Shown in pieces: positions 48,186-56,782 of a DNA stretch of 64,000 nt. Source of the DNA: Pseudomonas sp. 6D_7.1_Bac1 (GTDB taxonomy: Bacteria; Pseudomonadota; Gammaproteobacteria; Pseudomonadales; Pseudomonadaceae). A model generated the notes under the pieces. That model searched no databases and was not told the origin of the DNA. It worked only from the letters and a program-made list of their open reading frames with translations. Location: the NCBI RefSeq assembly GCF_025465945.1, contig NZ_JANLNW010000034.1, positions 107,967 through 171,966 of the forward strand, given 5' to 3'. Both the position numbers and the translations under genes were made by a program. Each line of letters starts with the position of its first letter. Position 1 is the first letter of the stretch.

Positions 48186-49613
48186 CTAAAGAGAATTCAA
48201 GAAGGCCAGCAATGCAGCGCGCTGCTCGGCATTGAAAGCTAAAACCTGTTGCTGCGCGGCGTGAGCTTCACCGCCGTGCCAGAGCACGGCTTCGAGCAGG
48301 TTGCGAGCGCGGCCGTCATGCAGAAACTGAGTGTGGCCACTGACTGTATGCGTCAGGCCAATGCCCCACAGCGGCGGTGTGCGCCAATCGCGGCCAGAGG
48401 CCTGGAATTCGCTGCGGTTATCGGCCAGGCCTTCGCCCATGTCATGCAGCAACAGATCGCTGTAGGGGCGAATCACTTGATTGGCCAGTTCAGGTTCTGC
48501 GGCATTCGCGGCGGTGGTGAATGTCGGCGTGTGGCAGGATTGGCAACCGGCCTGATAGAACAGGTTTTTACCGGCCAGGACTTGCGGCTCGTTGACGTCA
48601 CGGCGGGCAGGAACGGCCAGGTTACGGCTGTAGAACAGCACCAGGCGCAAGATGTTGTCGCTGACTTCCGGCTCGCCATTCGGGCCATTGCCGTTCGGCG
48701 CCTGCAGGCAGGCAGTCTGGGCCTGGGTGCAGTCATCAAAGGGTCTGAGACGGGTCGTGAGGCCCATATCGCCGGAAAACGCGTGAACGTTTTGCTGATT
48801 GAGATTCGGTTGCCCGGCTTTCCAGCCAAAACGGCCCAAAACGGTTTTTTGTTGCGCATCATCCCAGACCCGGTTCGGACGTCCGGCGATGCCGTTCCTG
48901 TCTTTAGCCTGCACGTCGGCGTTGGCCAGAATATCCGTGTCGGAGATGGCTTCGAGCAACCCGAGCCCAATCATTGGCGGAGCGATTCGTGCGGAAAAAC
49001 GCGTGTCGGGATGCATCGGGCCGTAGCCCAGTTGGGTGATCAGCAGCCTGGGTTTGCGCAGTTCGACTTCGGTGCCGTCCGTGAAGCGCACCGGGACCGG
49101 ATCATAGTCGACGCGAACCTTGCCTTCGGGGGCGACGCCGGGCACGGCCATGTCCTGAAGCTGCCCGCCGTAGACTGGCTCAGGCACCACACCCATTTGT
49201 TCGATGACCTTGGCGTAGGCCGGGGCGTTGGGGATCGACAGACGCACCAGCATCGACACGGCGTTATCGGAGTCGGCCGTCGGCGGGTGACCGCGCCCGT
49301 CCTTGATGTGGCAGTTCTGGCAAGCGTTGGTGTTGAACAGGGGGCCGAGGCCATCGCGGGCAGTAGTGGTCGAGGGGGCGATCACCCACGGGCTGCGGAA
49401 GAAACTGTTGCCGACGCTGAAGTCCAGCCGACGGGTCGGCGAGAGGTTGGCTGAAGGCTGGGAGAATGCGTTCCGGTCACTCTTTCTGATCGTCGCCGCG
49501 CCACCGGAGCGGGCTTCACCGGGCTCGGCCTTGGTAAAACGCGGGGCATCATCGCAGGCACTCAGGCCCAGGGCCAGAATCAGTGCAGACAAGCGAAGAG
49601 GCAGCGAGGGCAT
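48186..49613 (-). CDS. Di-heme c oxidoreductase-like lipoprotein (DUF1111 family)
   Basis: A 475-residue protein with lipobox LALGLSAC (Cys20). It has two heme-c attachment sites: C98-x2-C101-H102 (NTNACQNCHIKDGRG) and C357-x2-C360-H361 (AGCQSCHTPTF). This is the di-heme oxidoreductase/thiol-oxidoreductase-like family related in part to MauG. It sits between two imelysin genes, so it probably acts in the same periplasmic iron system, perhaps as a reductase or oxidase for imported metal. I chose ATG 49613 with AGGA upstream; the longer frame adds residues outside the signal peptide. Confidence 0.86.
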   Translation of the reverse strand: MPSLPLRLSALILALGLSACDDAPRFTKAEPGEARSGGAATIRKSDRNAFSQPSANLSPTRRLDFSVGNSFFRSPWVIAPSTTTARDGLGPLFNTNACQNCHIKDGRGHPPTADSDNAVSMLVRLSIPNAPAYAKVIEQMGVVPEPVYGGQLQDMAVPGVAPEGKVRVDYDPVPVRFTDGTEVELRKPRLLITQLGYGPMHPDTRFSARIAPPMIGLGLLEAISDTDILANADVQAKDRNGIAGRPNRVWDDAQQKTVLGRFGWKAGQPNLNQQNVHAFSGDMGLTTRLRPFDDCTQAQTACLQAPNGNGPNGEPEVSDNILRLVLFYSRNLAVPARRDVNEPQVLAGKNLFYQAGCQSCHTPTFTTAANAAEPELANQVIRPYSDLLLHDMGEGLADNRSEFQASGRDWRTPPLWGIGLTHTVSGHTQFLHDGRARNLLEAVLWHGGEAHAAQQQVLAFNAEQRAALLAFLNSL

Positions 49614-49703
49614 CAGAAATCCTGAAGGACGAGCAAAACGAGGGCGCAAAGTCTAACAGGGCAGGGGAGTTTGAATAAGAGGAATTATCGTTTGCTTTAA
49701 TCT

Positions 49704-49853
49704 GTAGGAGCAAAGCTTGCTCGCGATGCAGGCGCCTCGATGCGTTGGATTGACCGCGATCCCCTGTGGGAGCGAGCCTGCTCGCGATGGGGCCATCATT
49801 GCCAACATTTACTTTGAACAGACTACCGCTATCGCGAGCAGGCTCGCTCCCAC
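49704..49853. repeat. Triple REP-type unit
   Basis: Three related units: GTAGGAGCAAAGCTTGCTCG at 49704, GTGGGAGCGAGCCTGCTCGC at 49766, both pointing right, and the reverse complement at 49831-49853. Only the last two form the standard pair; the first is a degenerate extra copy. The array fills the gap between icmP and the di-heme gene. Confidence 0.88.
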
Positions 49854-49881
49854 AGGGAATTGCATTCAGGCAGGTATTAAA

Positions 49882-49903
49882 AAGGCGACCCGAAGGTCGC
49901 CTT
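49882..49903. terminator. Terminator after icmP
   Basis: AAGGCGACC pairs with GGTCGCCTT around CGAA, 24 bases past the icmP stop, with AAAA giving a minus-strand T-run. With the repeats it separates icmP from the di-heme gene, which therefore may have its own promoter. Confidence 0.78.
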
Positions 49904-49927
49904 GGTCATTCACTCAGCCAGCGTTGA

Positions 49928-51262
49928 TCAGAACTCGTGATCGGCGTTGTCCGGGTTCAGGTCACTGATGCCCAGTTTGCCGGCAGCCTGTTCGATCGAG
50001 GTGGTCTGCTTGACCAGGGCCGCAATGGCGTCACGCACAATCTGGTTGCCGGCAGTGTTGCCGGCAGCGATCAGTTGGTCGTAGTGCTCACCCTTGTTGG
50101 CGTGATCAACCATGACCTGCATCCTGGCTTCGGTGGCGGCCAGGTCGGCCTTGAGCGCAGCATCGGCAGCCGGGTCGGCCTTGGCCACGAGCGACGACAG
50201 GCTGGCACCGGTCATCTTGGTGCCGTCTGTGCGGGTGTATTCACCCAGGTACACGTTACGAATGCCTTTGGCATCGTAGAAGTGCGAGTTGTGGGTGTTG
50301 TCGCTGAAGCAATCCTGCTCGTCTTCAGGGGAGTTGGCTTCCAGGGAAACCTTCATGCGCTCGCCCGCCAGTTCGCCGAGGGACAGGCTGCCCATGCCGA
50401 AGAGCATTTTGCGCAGACCGCTTTCTGCCGTTTCTTCTTCCAGCTCGGCGCGGTAGTTATCGGGCACGTTCGGCTTCCAGTTGCCGACCATTTCTTCCAG
50501 GTCGCTGACCAGCAGTTGGGTCACGGCTTTGAGGTAGGCGCGACGACGGTCGTTGTGACCACCGGTAGCACCAGCGCCTTCCAGGTAGTCCGAAGCCGGA
50601 CGATTGCCAGCACCAGGGCCGGTGCCGTTCAGGTCCTGACCCCAGAGCAGGAATTCGATGGCGTGGTAGCCGGTCGCGACGTTCGCTTCGGCGCCGCCCA
50701 GCTCGTTCAGGCTGGCGAGTTTTTCCGGAGTGATCTCTGTCACGTCGATCTTGTCTTCACCAATCTGAATAATCGGGTTGGCGATGATGTTGGCGTTGGC
50801 GCCCGGGTTACCCAGAGCGGGCTCGTAGTTCTTGTCGACGTAGTCGATCAGGCCTTCGTCGAGCGGCCAGGCGTTAACCTGACCTTCCCAATCGTCGATG
50901 ATGGTGTTGCCGAAGCGGAACGCTTCACTCTGCAGGTAAGGCACGCGCGCAGCGATCCAGGCAGCACGAGCGGCTTTCAGGGTTTCGGCATTCGGCTTGG
51001 CGAGGAAGGCGTCGATAGCGGTTTGCAGGGTTTTCGCGGTGGATTCGGCATCGCTGAAGACCGTAAAAGCCATGTCGGCGTAGTGCGCGACAACGGCTTT
51101 GGCGGCGGCTTCATCGACTTTGCCAGTGGCAGCAGGCGCAGCGGTGCTGGCGGCAGGAACAGGCGCTTGAGGAGCAGCCGCCTTGTCTTTGCCTTCGCCG
51201 CAACCGGCGAGGGAAATAGCGATGGCCAGCAAACTGGCGGTAGCCAGAGGCATACGAATCAT
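49928..51262 (-). CDS. icmP: Imelysin-family lipoprotein IcmP
   Basis: A 444-residue imelysin-family protein. MIRMPLATASLLAIAISLAG then Cys gives a lipoprotein signal; a Pro/Ala-rich linker (APQAPVPAASTAAPAATG) precedes the helical domain. The GxHxxE signature is intact (VATGYHAIEFLLWGQD), and so is the second-half motif around SYNTHFYD-like DNTHNSHFYDAKG. P. aeruginosa IcmP was described as an insulin-cleaving metalloproteinase, and related proteins are tied to iron uptake. I chose ATG 51262, with AGGA eight bases upstream. A palindromic Fur-like sequence is about 60 bases upstream. Confidence 0.87.
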   Translation of the reverse strand: MIRMPLATASLLAIAISLAGCGEGKDKAAAPQAPVPAASTAAPAATGKVDEAAAKAVVAHYADMAFTVFSDAESTAKTLQTAIDAFLAKPNAETLKAARAAWIAARVPYLQSEAFRFGNTIIDDWEGQVNAWPLDEGLIDYVDKNYEPALGNPGANANIIANPIIQIGEDKIDVTEITPEKLASLNELGGAEANVATGYHAIEFLLWGQDLNGTGPGAGNRPASDYLEGAGATGGHNDRRRAYLKAVTQLLVSDLEEMVGNWKPNVPDNYRAELEEETAESGLRKMLFGMGSLSLGELAGERMKVSLEANSPEDEQDCFSDNTHNSHFYDAKGIRNVYLGEYTRTDGTKMTGASLSSLVAKADPAADAALKADLAATEARMQVMVDHANKGEHYDQLIAAGNTAGNQIVRDAIAALVKQTTSIEQAAGKLGISDLNPDNADHEF

Positions 51263-51320
51263 GGCGAACATCCTGCTTCGGTAAATAATGGACAGGCGCG
51301 GGGGTGCGCAAGACTGCGAC

Positions 51321-51343
51321 ATGATGCGAAAGATTTGCATTAT
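51321..51343. promoter_or_regulatory. Palindromic, possibly Fur-type operator upstream of icmP
   Basis: ATGATGCGAAAGATTTGCAT followed by TAT is an imperfect palindrome (8 of 11 arm positions) about 60-80 bases from the icmP start, in an AT-rich stretch. The T/A-rich arms with GC at fixed points resemble Fur-type sites, and the gene family is iron-linked. Identity is tentative. Confidence 0.35.
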
Positions 51344-51406
51344 GTGTAAAGGGCTGTGATTGGAAGTATTTCTTATTTGCAGAGTAGTTGCACCAGCACA
51401 TGACCT

Positions 51407-51537
51407 GTAGCAGCTGCCGAAGGCTGCGTTCGGCTGCGAAGCAGTCGTAATTCCTGACTCCGCGGTCCGCCTGACCCAGCGCGGTGCCTGATTTCACGGC
51501 CGCTGCGCAGCCGAACGCAGGCTGCGCCAGCTGCTAC
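51407..51537. repeat. Inverted repeat of the GTAGCAGCTG class, second copy
   Basis: GTAGCAGCTGCCGAAGGCTG at the left and its reverse complement ending CAGCTGCTAC at the right, with inner GTTCGGCTGCG / CGCAGCCGAACGC blocks. Same family as 45823-45953. Confidence 0.88.
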
Positions 51538-51553
51538 AGGTCCGACGTGAGCG

Positions 51554-53605
51554 TCACAGGATCACCGCATTACTGCGTTGGGCCTGTTTCAGATAAGCGC
51601 TCAGCTCCCGCGCAGGCAGCGGTTTGCTGTAGAGATAGCCCTGACCTTCGTGACAACCTTCAGAGATGATGTAGGTCTCCTGTTCGGCCGTTTCCACGCC
51701 CTCGGCGATGACCTGCATGCCAAGGCTTTTGCCGAGCTGGATGATCGCGCGAACGATGGTCGCATCGTCGTCGTCATCGAGCAGGTCCTGAACGAAGCTC
51801 TTGTCGATCTTGATCTTGTCCAGCGGCAGGCTTTTCAGATAACTCAGCGATGAGTAACCGGTCCCGAAGTCGTCGATAGCGATCAATGCCCCCGAACGGC
51901 GCAGGCTGAGCAGGTGCTGCGCGGCGGTGCTGATGTCTTCCATCAGGCCGGTCTCGGTGACTTCCAGCTCCAGGCTGCGTGGCGGCAGGCGATACATTTG
52001 CAGCAGGTTGTTGACCACCCGCGGCAACTCGGCGTGGTGCAACTGCACGGTGGACAGGTTGACCGCCATGCGCAGGTCGCTGAACCCCTGGTCGTGCCAT
52101 TCGCGCAGCTGTCGGCAGGCCTGGTCCAGCACCCATTCGCCGATGGCGATGATCGTGCCGTTCTGCTCGGCCAGTGGAATGAACAGATCCGGTGGAACCA
52201 GCCCGTGCTCCGGGTGTTGCCAGCGAATCAGCGCCTCGACACCGACCACCCGGTGATCGCGATAGCTGATCTGCGGCTGGTAGACCAGGTAGAACTGATT
52301 GCGGGTGAGGGCGTCGCGCAGGTCTTTTTCCAGTTCGCGGCGACGGCGCATTTCGCTGTCGACGCTGGCGATGTAGAACTGATAACGGTTGCGCGAACGG
52401 GTCTTGGCCAGGGTCATGGTCTGTTCGGCTTTCTGCAACAGCTTTTCGGTGCTGTCGCCATCTTCCGGGAACAGGGTGATGCCGATGGTTGCGCGCAGGC
52501 GGATTTCCTGGTGATCGAGGGCAAATGCCGCTTCCAGGTCATCGAGGATACTTTGTGCCAGCTCGGCGGCTTCGTAAGGTTGCTCGATGTCGGCCTGAAC
52601 CAGCGCGAATTGATCGCCCCCCAGGCGTGCGAGCGCGCCGAGACGACCGCTGTGGGCACGCAGGCGGTCAGCCAGGGCCAGCAGCAGTTGGTCGCCGGTC
52701 TGGTAGCTGAATTGCTCGTTGATGCCTTTGAAATCGTCCAGGCCCACACACAAAACGGCGACCCGGCGTTGCAAGCGACCGGCGTCTACCAGAATCTTGT
52801 CCAGTTGCTGTTGTAACTGCTGGCGGTTCGGCAGGCCGGTGAGGAAATCATATTGAGCCATGCGCAGCAGGCTGTTTTCGGCTTCGTGGCGCAGGTGGGT
52901 ATTGCGTTCGATGGACTCAAGCAGCTGGTTGGCAGTGTTGATCCAGATTCCCAGTTCGTTCTTTTCGTGGCCTTTGAGCTGCGGAATCTTGTGTTCGCTG
53001 GGACGGTCGGGGTTGACGTTGGTCAGGTGTTCGATGATCCGCGACAGCGGCTTGGTCAGCAGCCAGTGATAGACCAGGTACAGCACCAGGCCCATGGCCA
53101 TGGCCCGCAGTACGCCGGAGATGAAAATGATCACCGAGCTGACAATAAAGCCCTGGCCGTAGGTGGCGGTGTCGAGGGTGATGCTCAGATCGCCGTAATA
53201 TTCGCTGTAGGGGCCACGACCCACCAGTTGCGTGGTGAACGTGCGTTCCTGGCCAAGAATAAGGTCGGTCAGCCAGCGGCTGTGGGAATGCTGCAAGTCA
53301 CGGGATTTTTCCGCGAGCATGGTTTCGTTGGGATGGCCGATGGAGGCCATGCGCACGGCGTCGTCCTGGAACAGGCCTTCGATAACCTGCATACCCATTT
53401 CCCGATCGAGGCTGTACACCGCCTGGGTCGATGGGTCGCGAAACATGTCGAGGATGCGCTGGGCATCACTGGCCACGGCCTGGCGTGTTTTATAGGCATC
53501 GAAAACGATCTGCGCGCAGCTCAACACCACGCCGACGATCAATGCCGACAGGAGCACGACCCGAAGCAACTTCACCGACAAGCTGTTTTTGAGTTCCAGC
53601 TTCAA
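51554..53605 (-). CDS. bifA: Cyclic-di-GMP phosphodiesterase BifA
   Basis: A 683-residue membrane protein. Helix 1 (about 12-35) and helix 2 (about 153-180) flank a periplasmic sensor domain, followed by a HAMP-like segment. The GGDEF domain is degenerate: residues 329-333 read GGDQF, so it should not synthesise c-di-GMP. The EAL domain has E457-A-L with NLSTVQLHH, VTETGLMED, DDFGTGYSSLSYLKSLPLDK and EGVETAEQ intact, so it should hydrolyse c-di-GMP. The same GGDQF change is known in P. aeruginosa BifA, which controls the biofilm/swarming switch, and sodB is the neighbour there too. Confidence 0.93.
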   Translation of the reverse strand: MKLELKNSLSVKLLRVVLLSALIVGVVLSCAQIVFDAYKTRQAVASDAQRILDMFRDPSTQAVYSLDREMGMQVIEGLFQDDAVRMASIGHPNETMLAEKSRDLQHSHSRWLTDLILGQERTFTTQLVGRGPYSEYYGDLSITLDTATYGQGFIVSSVIIFISGVLRAMAMGLVLYLVYHWLLTKPLSRIIEHLTNVNPDRPSEHKIPQLKGHEKNELGIWINTANQLLESIERNTHLRHEAENSLLRMAQYDFLTGLPNRQQLQQQLDKILVDAGRLQRRVAVLCVGLDDFKGINEQFSYQTGDQLLLALADRLRAHSGRLGALARLGGDQFALVQADIEQPYEAAELAQSILDDLEAAFALDHQEIRLRATIGITLFPEDGDSTEKLLQKAEQTMTLAKTRSRNRYQFYIASVDSEMRRRRELEKDLRDALTRNQFYLVYQPQISYRDHRVVGVEALIRWQHPEHGLVPPDLFIPLAEQNGTIIAIGEWVLDQACRQLREWHDQGFSDLRMAVNLSTVQLHHAELPRVVNNLLQMYRLPPRSLELEVTETGLMEDISTAAQHLLSLRRSGALIAIDDFGTGYSSLSYLKSLPLDKIKIDKSFVQDLLDDDDDATIVRAIIQLGKSLGMQVIAEGVETAEQETYIISEGCHEGQGYLYSKPLPARELSAYLKQAQRSNAVIL

Positions 53606-53899
53606 AGGGTTATTCCTTGTTCCGTGCGGGTAACGTCAAGTTGCCATGAGTATTGGCAATCCCGTGATGGCAGTCAAAGGGACAATCAAGCCATATGGAT
53701 TTTGTCTGCTGGCTTGGCCGCATTGCCTTGGTAGTTGGCAACTGGAGCCCATTAGTAGTGTTTCGGTAGGCACCTCCTGCAACTTGAGGGGCAGGGGCGA
53801 ATATTTGTGTCTGGTTGAGGGTAGACGGCTGTGGCGTTGGGGCAAGGGAACGTTTGCTTTCGGGGTGTTGCAGGTGACTTTCACGGTGTACAGGCATAA
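53606..53899. other. Gap between sodB and bifA
   Basis: About 290 bases upstream of bifA without a convincing gene; short frames here lack ribosome sites and family features. It presumably holds the bifA promoter. I see no repeat of the kinds found elsewhere in the window. Confidence 0.5.
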
Positions 53900-53926
53900 A
53901 AAAACCCGGCAATGCCGGGTTTTTTT
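53900..53926. terminator. Terminator after sodB
   Basis: AACCCGGC pairs with GCCGGGTT around AAT, flanked by runs of A and of seven T, 15 bases past the sodB stop on the minus strand. Confidence 0.92.
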
Positions 53927-53940
53927 GACTGCAAGCAGAC

Positions 53941-54537
53941 TTAAGCGGTGAAGGTTTTGCCTTCGAACTGCTCAGCCACGAACTTCCAGTTGACCAGGTT
54001 CCAGAACGCTTCAACGTACTTCGGACGCAGGTTGCGGTAGTCGATGTAGTAAGCGTGTTCCCAAACGTCGCAGGTCAGCAGCGGGGTGTCACCGCTGGTC
54101 AGCGGGTTGCCGGCGCCGATGGTGCTGGCCAGGGCCAGGGAACCGTCAGCCTTTTTCACCAGCCAGCCCCAGCCGGAACCGAAGGTGCCGATAGAGGTTT
54201 TGCTGAATTCTTCTTTGAACTTGTCGAACGAACCGAAAGAAGCGTTGATGGCTTCAGCCAGGGCGCCGGTTGGTTGACCGCCAGCGTTTGGCGCCAGGCA
54301 GTTCCAGTAGAAAGTGTGGTTCCAGACCTGAGCGGCGTTGTTGAAGATGCCACCCGAAGAAGTCTTGACGATTTGCTCCAGGGTCTTGCCTTCGAACTCG
54401 GTGCCTGGCACCAGGTTGTTCAGGTTCACGACGTAGGTGTTGTGGTGCTTGTCGTGGTGATATTCCAGCGTTTCCTTGGAAATGTGCGGCTGCAGTGCAT
54501 CGTGTGCGTAAGGCAGTGGCGGCAATTCGAAAGCCAT
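53941..54537 (-). CDS. sodB: Iron superoxide dismutase SodB
   Basis: A 198-residue cytoplasmic Fe-SOD. Metal ligands are H27, H74, D157 and H161. The Fe-type signature residues are in [17 protein letters not shown] and FGSGWGWLV; the last metal motif is [12 protein letters not shown] chose ATG 54537 with AGGAG eight bases upstream. It is highly expressed judging by codon use and is followed by a strong terminator. Confidence 0.97.
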   Translation of the reverse strand: MAFELPPLPYAHDALQPHISKETLEYHHDKHHNTYVVNLNNLVPGTEFEGKTLEQIVKTSSGGIFNNAAQVWNHTFYWNCLAPNAGGQPTGALAEAINASFGSFDKFKEEFSKTSIGTFGSGWGWLVKKADGSLALASTIGAGNPLTSGDTPLLTCDVWEHAYYIDYRNLRPKYVEAFWNLVNWKFVAEQFEGKTFTA

Positions 54538-54712
54538 GGTGATTCTCCTAATCAGGTCAGTTGCGGTGGGCGCAAGGCCGATCACGGGCGGCCAGACAAG
54601 CGCCGGGGAGTTTGTACTCTTTGCGGCGCAGGTGTCGGATCATAGCACCGGGGTGGCGGCTTAACCACGCAACAACTGTGTGGGATAGAGGTCCCAGAGC
54701 TGTTTGGAATAA

Positions 54713-55315
54713 TCAGGCGGCGGTGATTAATTGAAACGCCACTGTGAACATCATCACCGCCACCAGCAGGTCGAGAATCCGCCAGGTGCTCGGGCGTGCC
54801 AGCCACGGTGCGAGCCACGCGGCACCCAGCGCCAGGGTGAAAAACCACAGCAATGACGCACTGGCCGCGCCCACCACATAAGCGCCCGGTACGGTCTGTT
54901 GTGCCCCGAGAGAACCGATCAGCAACACAGTGTCCAGATACACGTGAGGGTTGAGCAGCGTCACCGCCAATGCGCTGAGCATCACCGCTCGCAACGAACG
55001 TACCGTCTGATTTTCGCCTTGCTGCAGACTTTGCTTCGAGCAGGCACGACGCAGCGCCAGGCTGCCGTACCACAGCAAGAAGGCCGCGCCCCCCCAACGG
55101 GCGATCGCCAGCAGCAACGGGTTTTGCGCGAGAATCGTCGCCAGGCCGAACACCCCGGCGGCCACCAGCAACGCATCGCAGGTCACGCAGAGCGCGGCCA
55201 CCGGCAGGTGATGCTCACGGCGCAAGCTTTGCGCCAGCACGAACGCATTTTGCGTACCGATCGCCATGATCAGTCCCGCAGCGACCAACAGGCCGTTCAC
55301 ATAGCTTTGCCACAT
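54713..55315 (-). CDS. argO: Arginine/lysine exporter of the LysE family (ArgO)
   Basis: A 200-residue inner-membrane exporter with about six helices. The opening GLIMAIGTQNAFVLAQSLRR and LLNPHVYLDTVLLIGSLGAQ are diagnostic of LysE/ArgO. It exports basic amino acids when intracellular levels rise. It lies next to an ACT-domain gene (5-base gap) on the same strand and near argP, whose E. coli product activates argO, so ArgP control is likely. ATG 55315 is chosen; the longer frame runs into the ACT gene. Confidence 0.92.
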   Translation of the reverse strand: MWQSYVNGLLVAAGLIMAIGTQNAFVLAQSLRREHHLPVAALCVTCDALLVAAGVFGLATILAQNPLLLAIARWGGAAFLLWYGSLALRRACSKQSLQQGENQTVRSLRAVMLSALAVTLLNPHVYLDTVLLIGSLGAQQTVPGAYVVGAASASLLWFFTLALGAAWLAPWLARPSTWRILDLLVAVMMFTVAFQLITAA

Positions 55316-55320
55316 AAGAT

Positions 55321-55722
55321 TTACTCCGCGTTTGCCGCCAGTTGCCGCAGTACCGACATCGCGCGCTTGGCGTCGGCCTGGCCGACAAACAAATGGTCGT
55401 GGTAATAGCCGGCAATCACGTTGCAGCTGATACCGGCCTGGCCGAGGGCTGTGGCGAATGCGGCGGTCAGGCCAACGGCTTCCAGGGCCGAATGCACGTT
55501 GAGGGTGATCCACGCCGCCAGGTAATCGAAGCTGAACCCGGCCTTCTCGGCTTGCGAGCGCTCAAGGATCACCGTCAGGCCTTCCTGTTCGCGGAAACTG
55601 CCGATGATTTCGCAGTCTTTGGGCAGATGGCCGTCGCGAATCGTGCAGAACACGTATTCGCCGTCGTTGAGTTGCGGGCTCATGCTGCGCAGCAGGGTGT
55701 TGAGTGAGGTTTCGCCAGCCAT
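55321..55722 (-). CDS. ACT-domain small ligand-binding protein
   Basis: A 133-residue protein with tandem ACT-type folds: GEYVFCTIRDGHLPKDCEII then EGLTVILERSQAEKAGFSFD, and LNVHSALEAVGLTAAFATAL with GISCNVIAGYYHDHLFVG. No catalytic domain is attached. Such proteins bind amino acids. Its position five bases upstream of argO and divergent from argP suggests that it senses a basic amino acid in export control, but that is inference. AAGGA lies seven bases before the ATG. Confidence 0.82.
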   Translation of the reverse strand: MAGETSLNTLLRSMSPQLNDGEYVFCTIRDGHLPKDCEIIGSFREQEGLTVILERSQAEKAGFSFDYLAAWITLNVHSALEAVGLTAAFATALGQAGISCNVIAGYYHDHLFVGQADAKRAMSVLRQLAANAE

Positions 55723-55817
55723 GTTGTGATCCTTGTTGAGGAGTTCTTGCTGGTCATTCTCCTGCTCCAGGCTGTATAAGAAAAACCAATATTACTGATC
55801 GCTCATTAGGAAAACTG

Positions 55818-56711
55818 ATGTTCGACTATAAATTGCTGTCCGCCCTTGCTGCTGTGGTCGAGCAAGCCGGGTTCGAGCGCGCCGCTCAGGTGTTGGGGTT
55901 GTCGCAATCGGCGATCTCCCAGCGTATCAAGCTGCTGGAAGCGCGCATCGGCCAGCCGGTGTTGGTACGGGCCACGCCACCGGCACCGACCGAGATAGGC
56001 CGGCGCCTGCTCAACCATGTGCAGCAGGTGCGTTTGCTGGAGCGTGACCTGCAAAGCCTGGTGCCGGCGCTGGACGAAGAAGGCTTGCCGGAACGCCTGC
56101 GCATCGCCCTCAATGCCGACAGCCTGGCCACATGGTGGGCCGAGGCGGTGGGTGACTTTTGCGCCGAGCAACATCTGTTGCTCGACCTGGTGGTGGAGGA
56201 CCAGACCGTCGGCCTCAAACGCATGCGCGCCGGTGAAGTGGCGGCGTGCGTCTGCGCCAGCGAGCGTCCGGTCGCAGGCGCCCGCAGCGTGTTGCTGGGC
56301 GCCATGCGTTACCGCGCGCTGGCCAGCCCGGCGTTTATTGCCCGACATTTTCCCCTGGGGGTGAGGGCCGATCAGTTGGCCCACACGCCGGCGCTGGTGT
56401 TTGGCCCCGATGACTTTTTGCAACACCGCTATTTGGCGTCATTGGGCGTGGACGGTGGTTTCGAACATCATTTGTGCCCGTCATCCGAAGGCTTCATCCG
56501 CCTGACCGAAGCCGGTCTAGGCTGGGGGTTGGTGCCGGAGTTGCAGGTGCGCGAACAGCTGGAGCGCGGTGTGCTGGTGGAGTTATTGCCAGATAAGCCG
56601 ATCGATGTGCCGTTGTACTGGCATCATTGGCGCAATGGTGGCCAGTTGCTGGGATTACTCACTGAGCATCTGGTGCGTTTATCCGGACAGTGGCTGGTGC
56701 CGTTGGACTGA
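55818..56711 (+). CDS. argP: LysR-type regulator ArgP (IciA family)
   Basis: A 297-residue LysR-family regulator. The N-terminal helix-turn-helix (FDYKLLSALAAVVEQAGFER then LGLSQSAISQRIKLLEARIG) is followed by an effector-binding domain (LRIALNADSLATWWAEAVGD). The ALNADSLATWW stretch is typical of ArgP, which activates argO with arginine. It is divergently placed from the ACT gene and argO with a 95-base intergenic region. AGGAAAACTG gives the ribosome site. Confidence 0.93.
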   Translation: MFDYKLLSALAAVVEQAGFERAAQVLGLSQSAISQRIKLLEARIGQPVLVRATPPAPTEIGRRLLNHVQQVRLLERDLQSLVPALDEEGLPERLRIALNADSLATWWAEAVGDFCAEQHLLLDLVVEDQTVGLKRMRAGEVAACVCASERPVAGARSVLLGAMRYRALASPAFIARHFPLGVRADQLAHTPALVFGPDDFLQHRYLASLGVDGGFEHHLCPSSEGFIRLTEAGLGWGLVPELQVREQLERGVLVELLPDKPIDVPLYWHHWRNGGQLLGLLTEHLVRLSGQWLVPLD

Positions 56712-56782
56712 CGGGCAGCGTCAAGGCTTCACGAAATTTGTAATGCAACACGTATGAAAAACGAAACACATCGGAGCAAGTC

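Noticed and set aside
49937..51349. 470-codon open frame antisense to icmP
   Set aside because: Sense strand encodes a clear lipoprotein with imelysin motifs; the antisense frame has low-complexity Gly/Val content only.
53610..54014. Open frame upstream of bifA overlapping the sodB terminator
   Set aside because: Runs through a strong terminator hairpin and into sodB on the same strand; codon use unlike neighbours.
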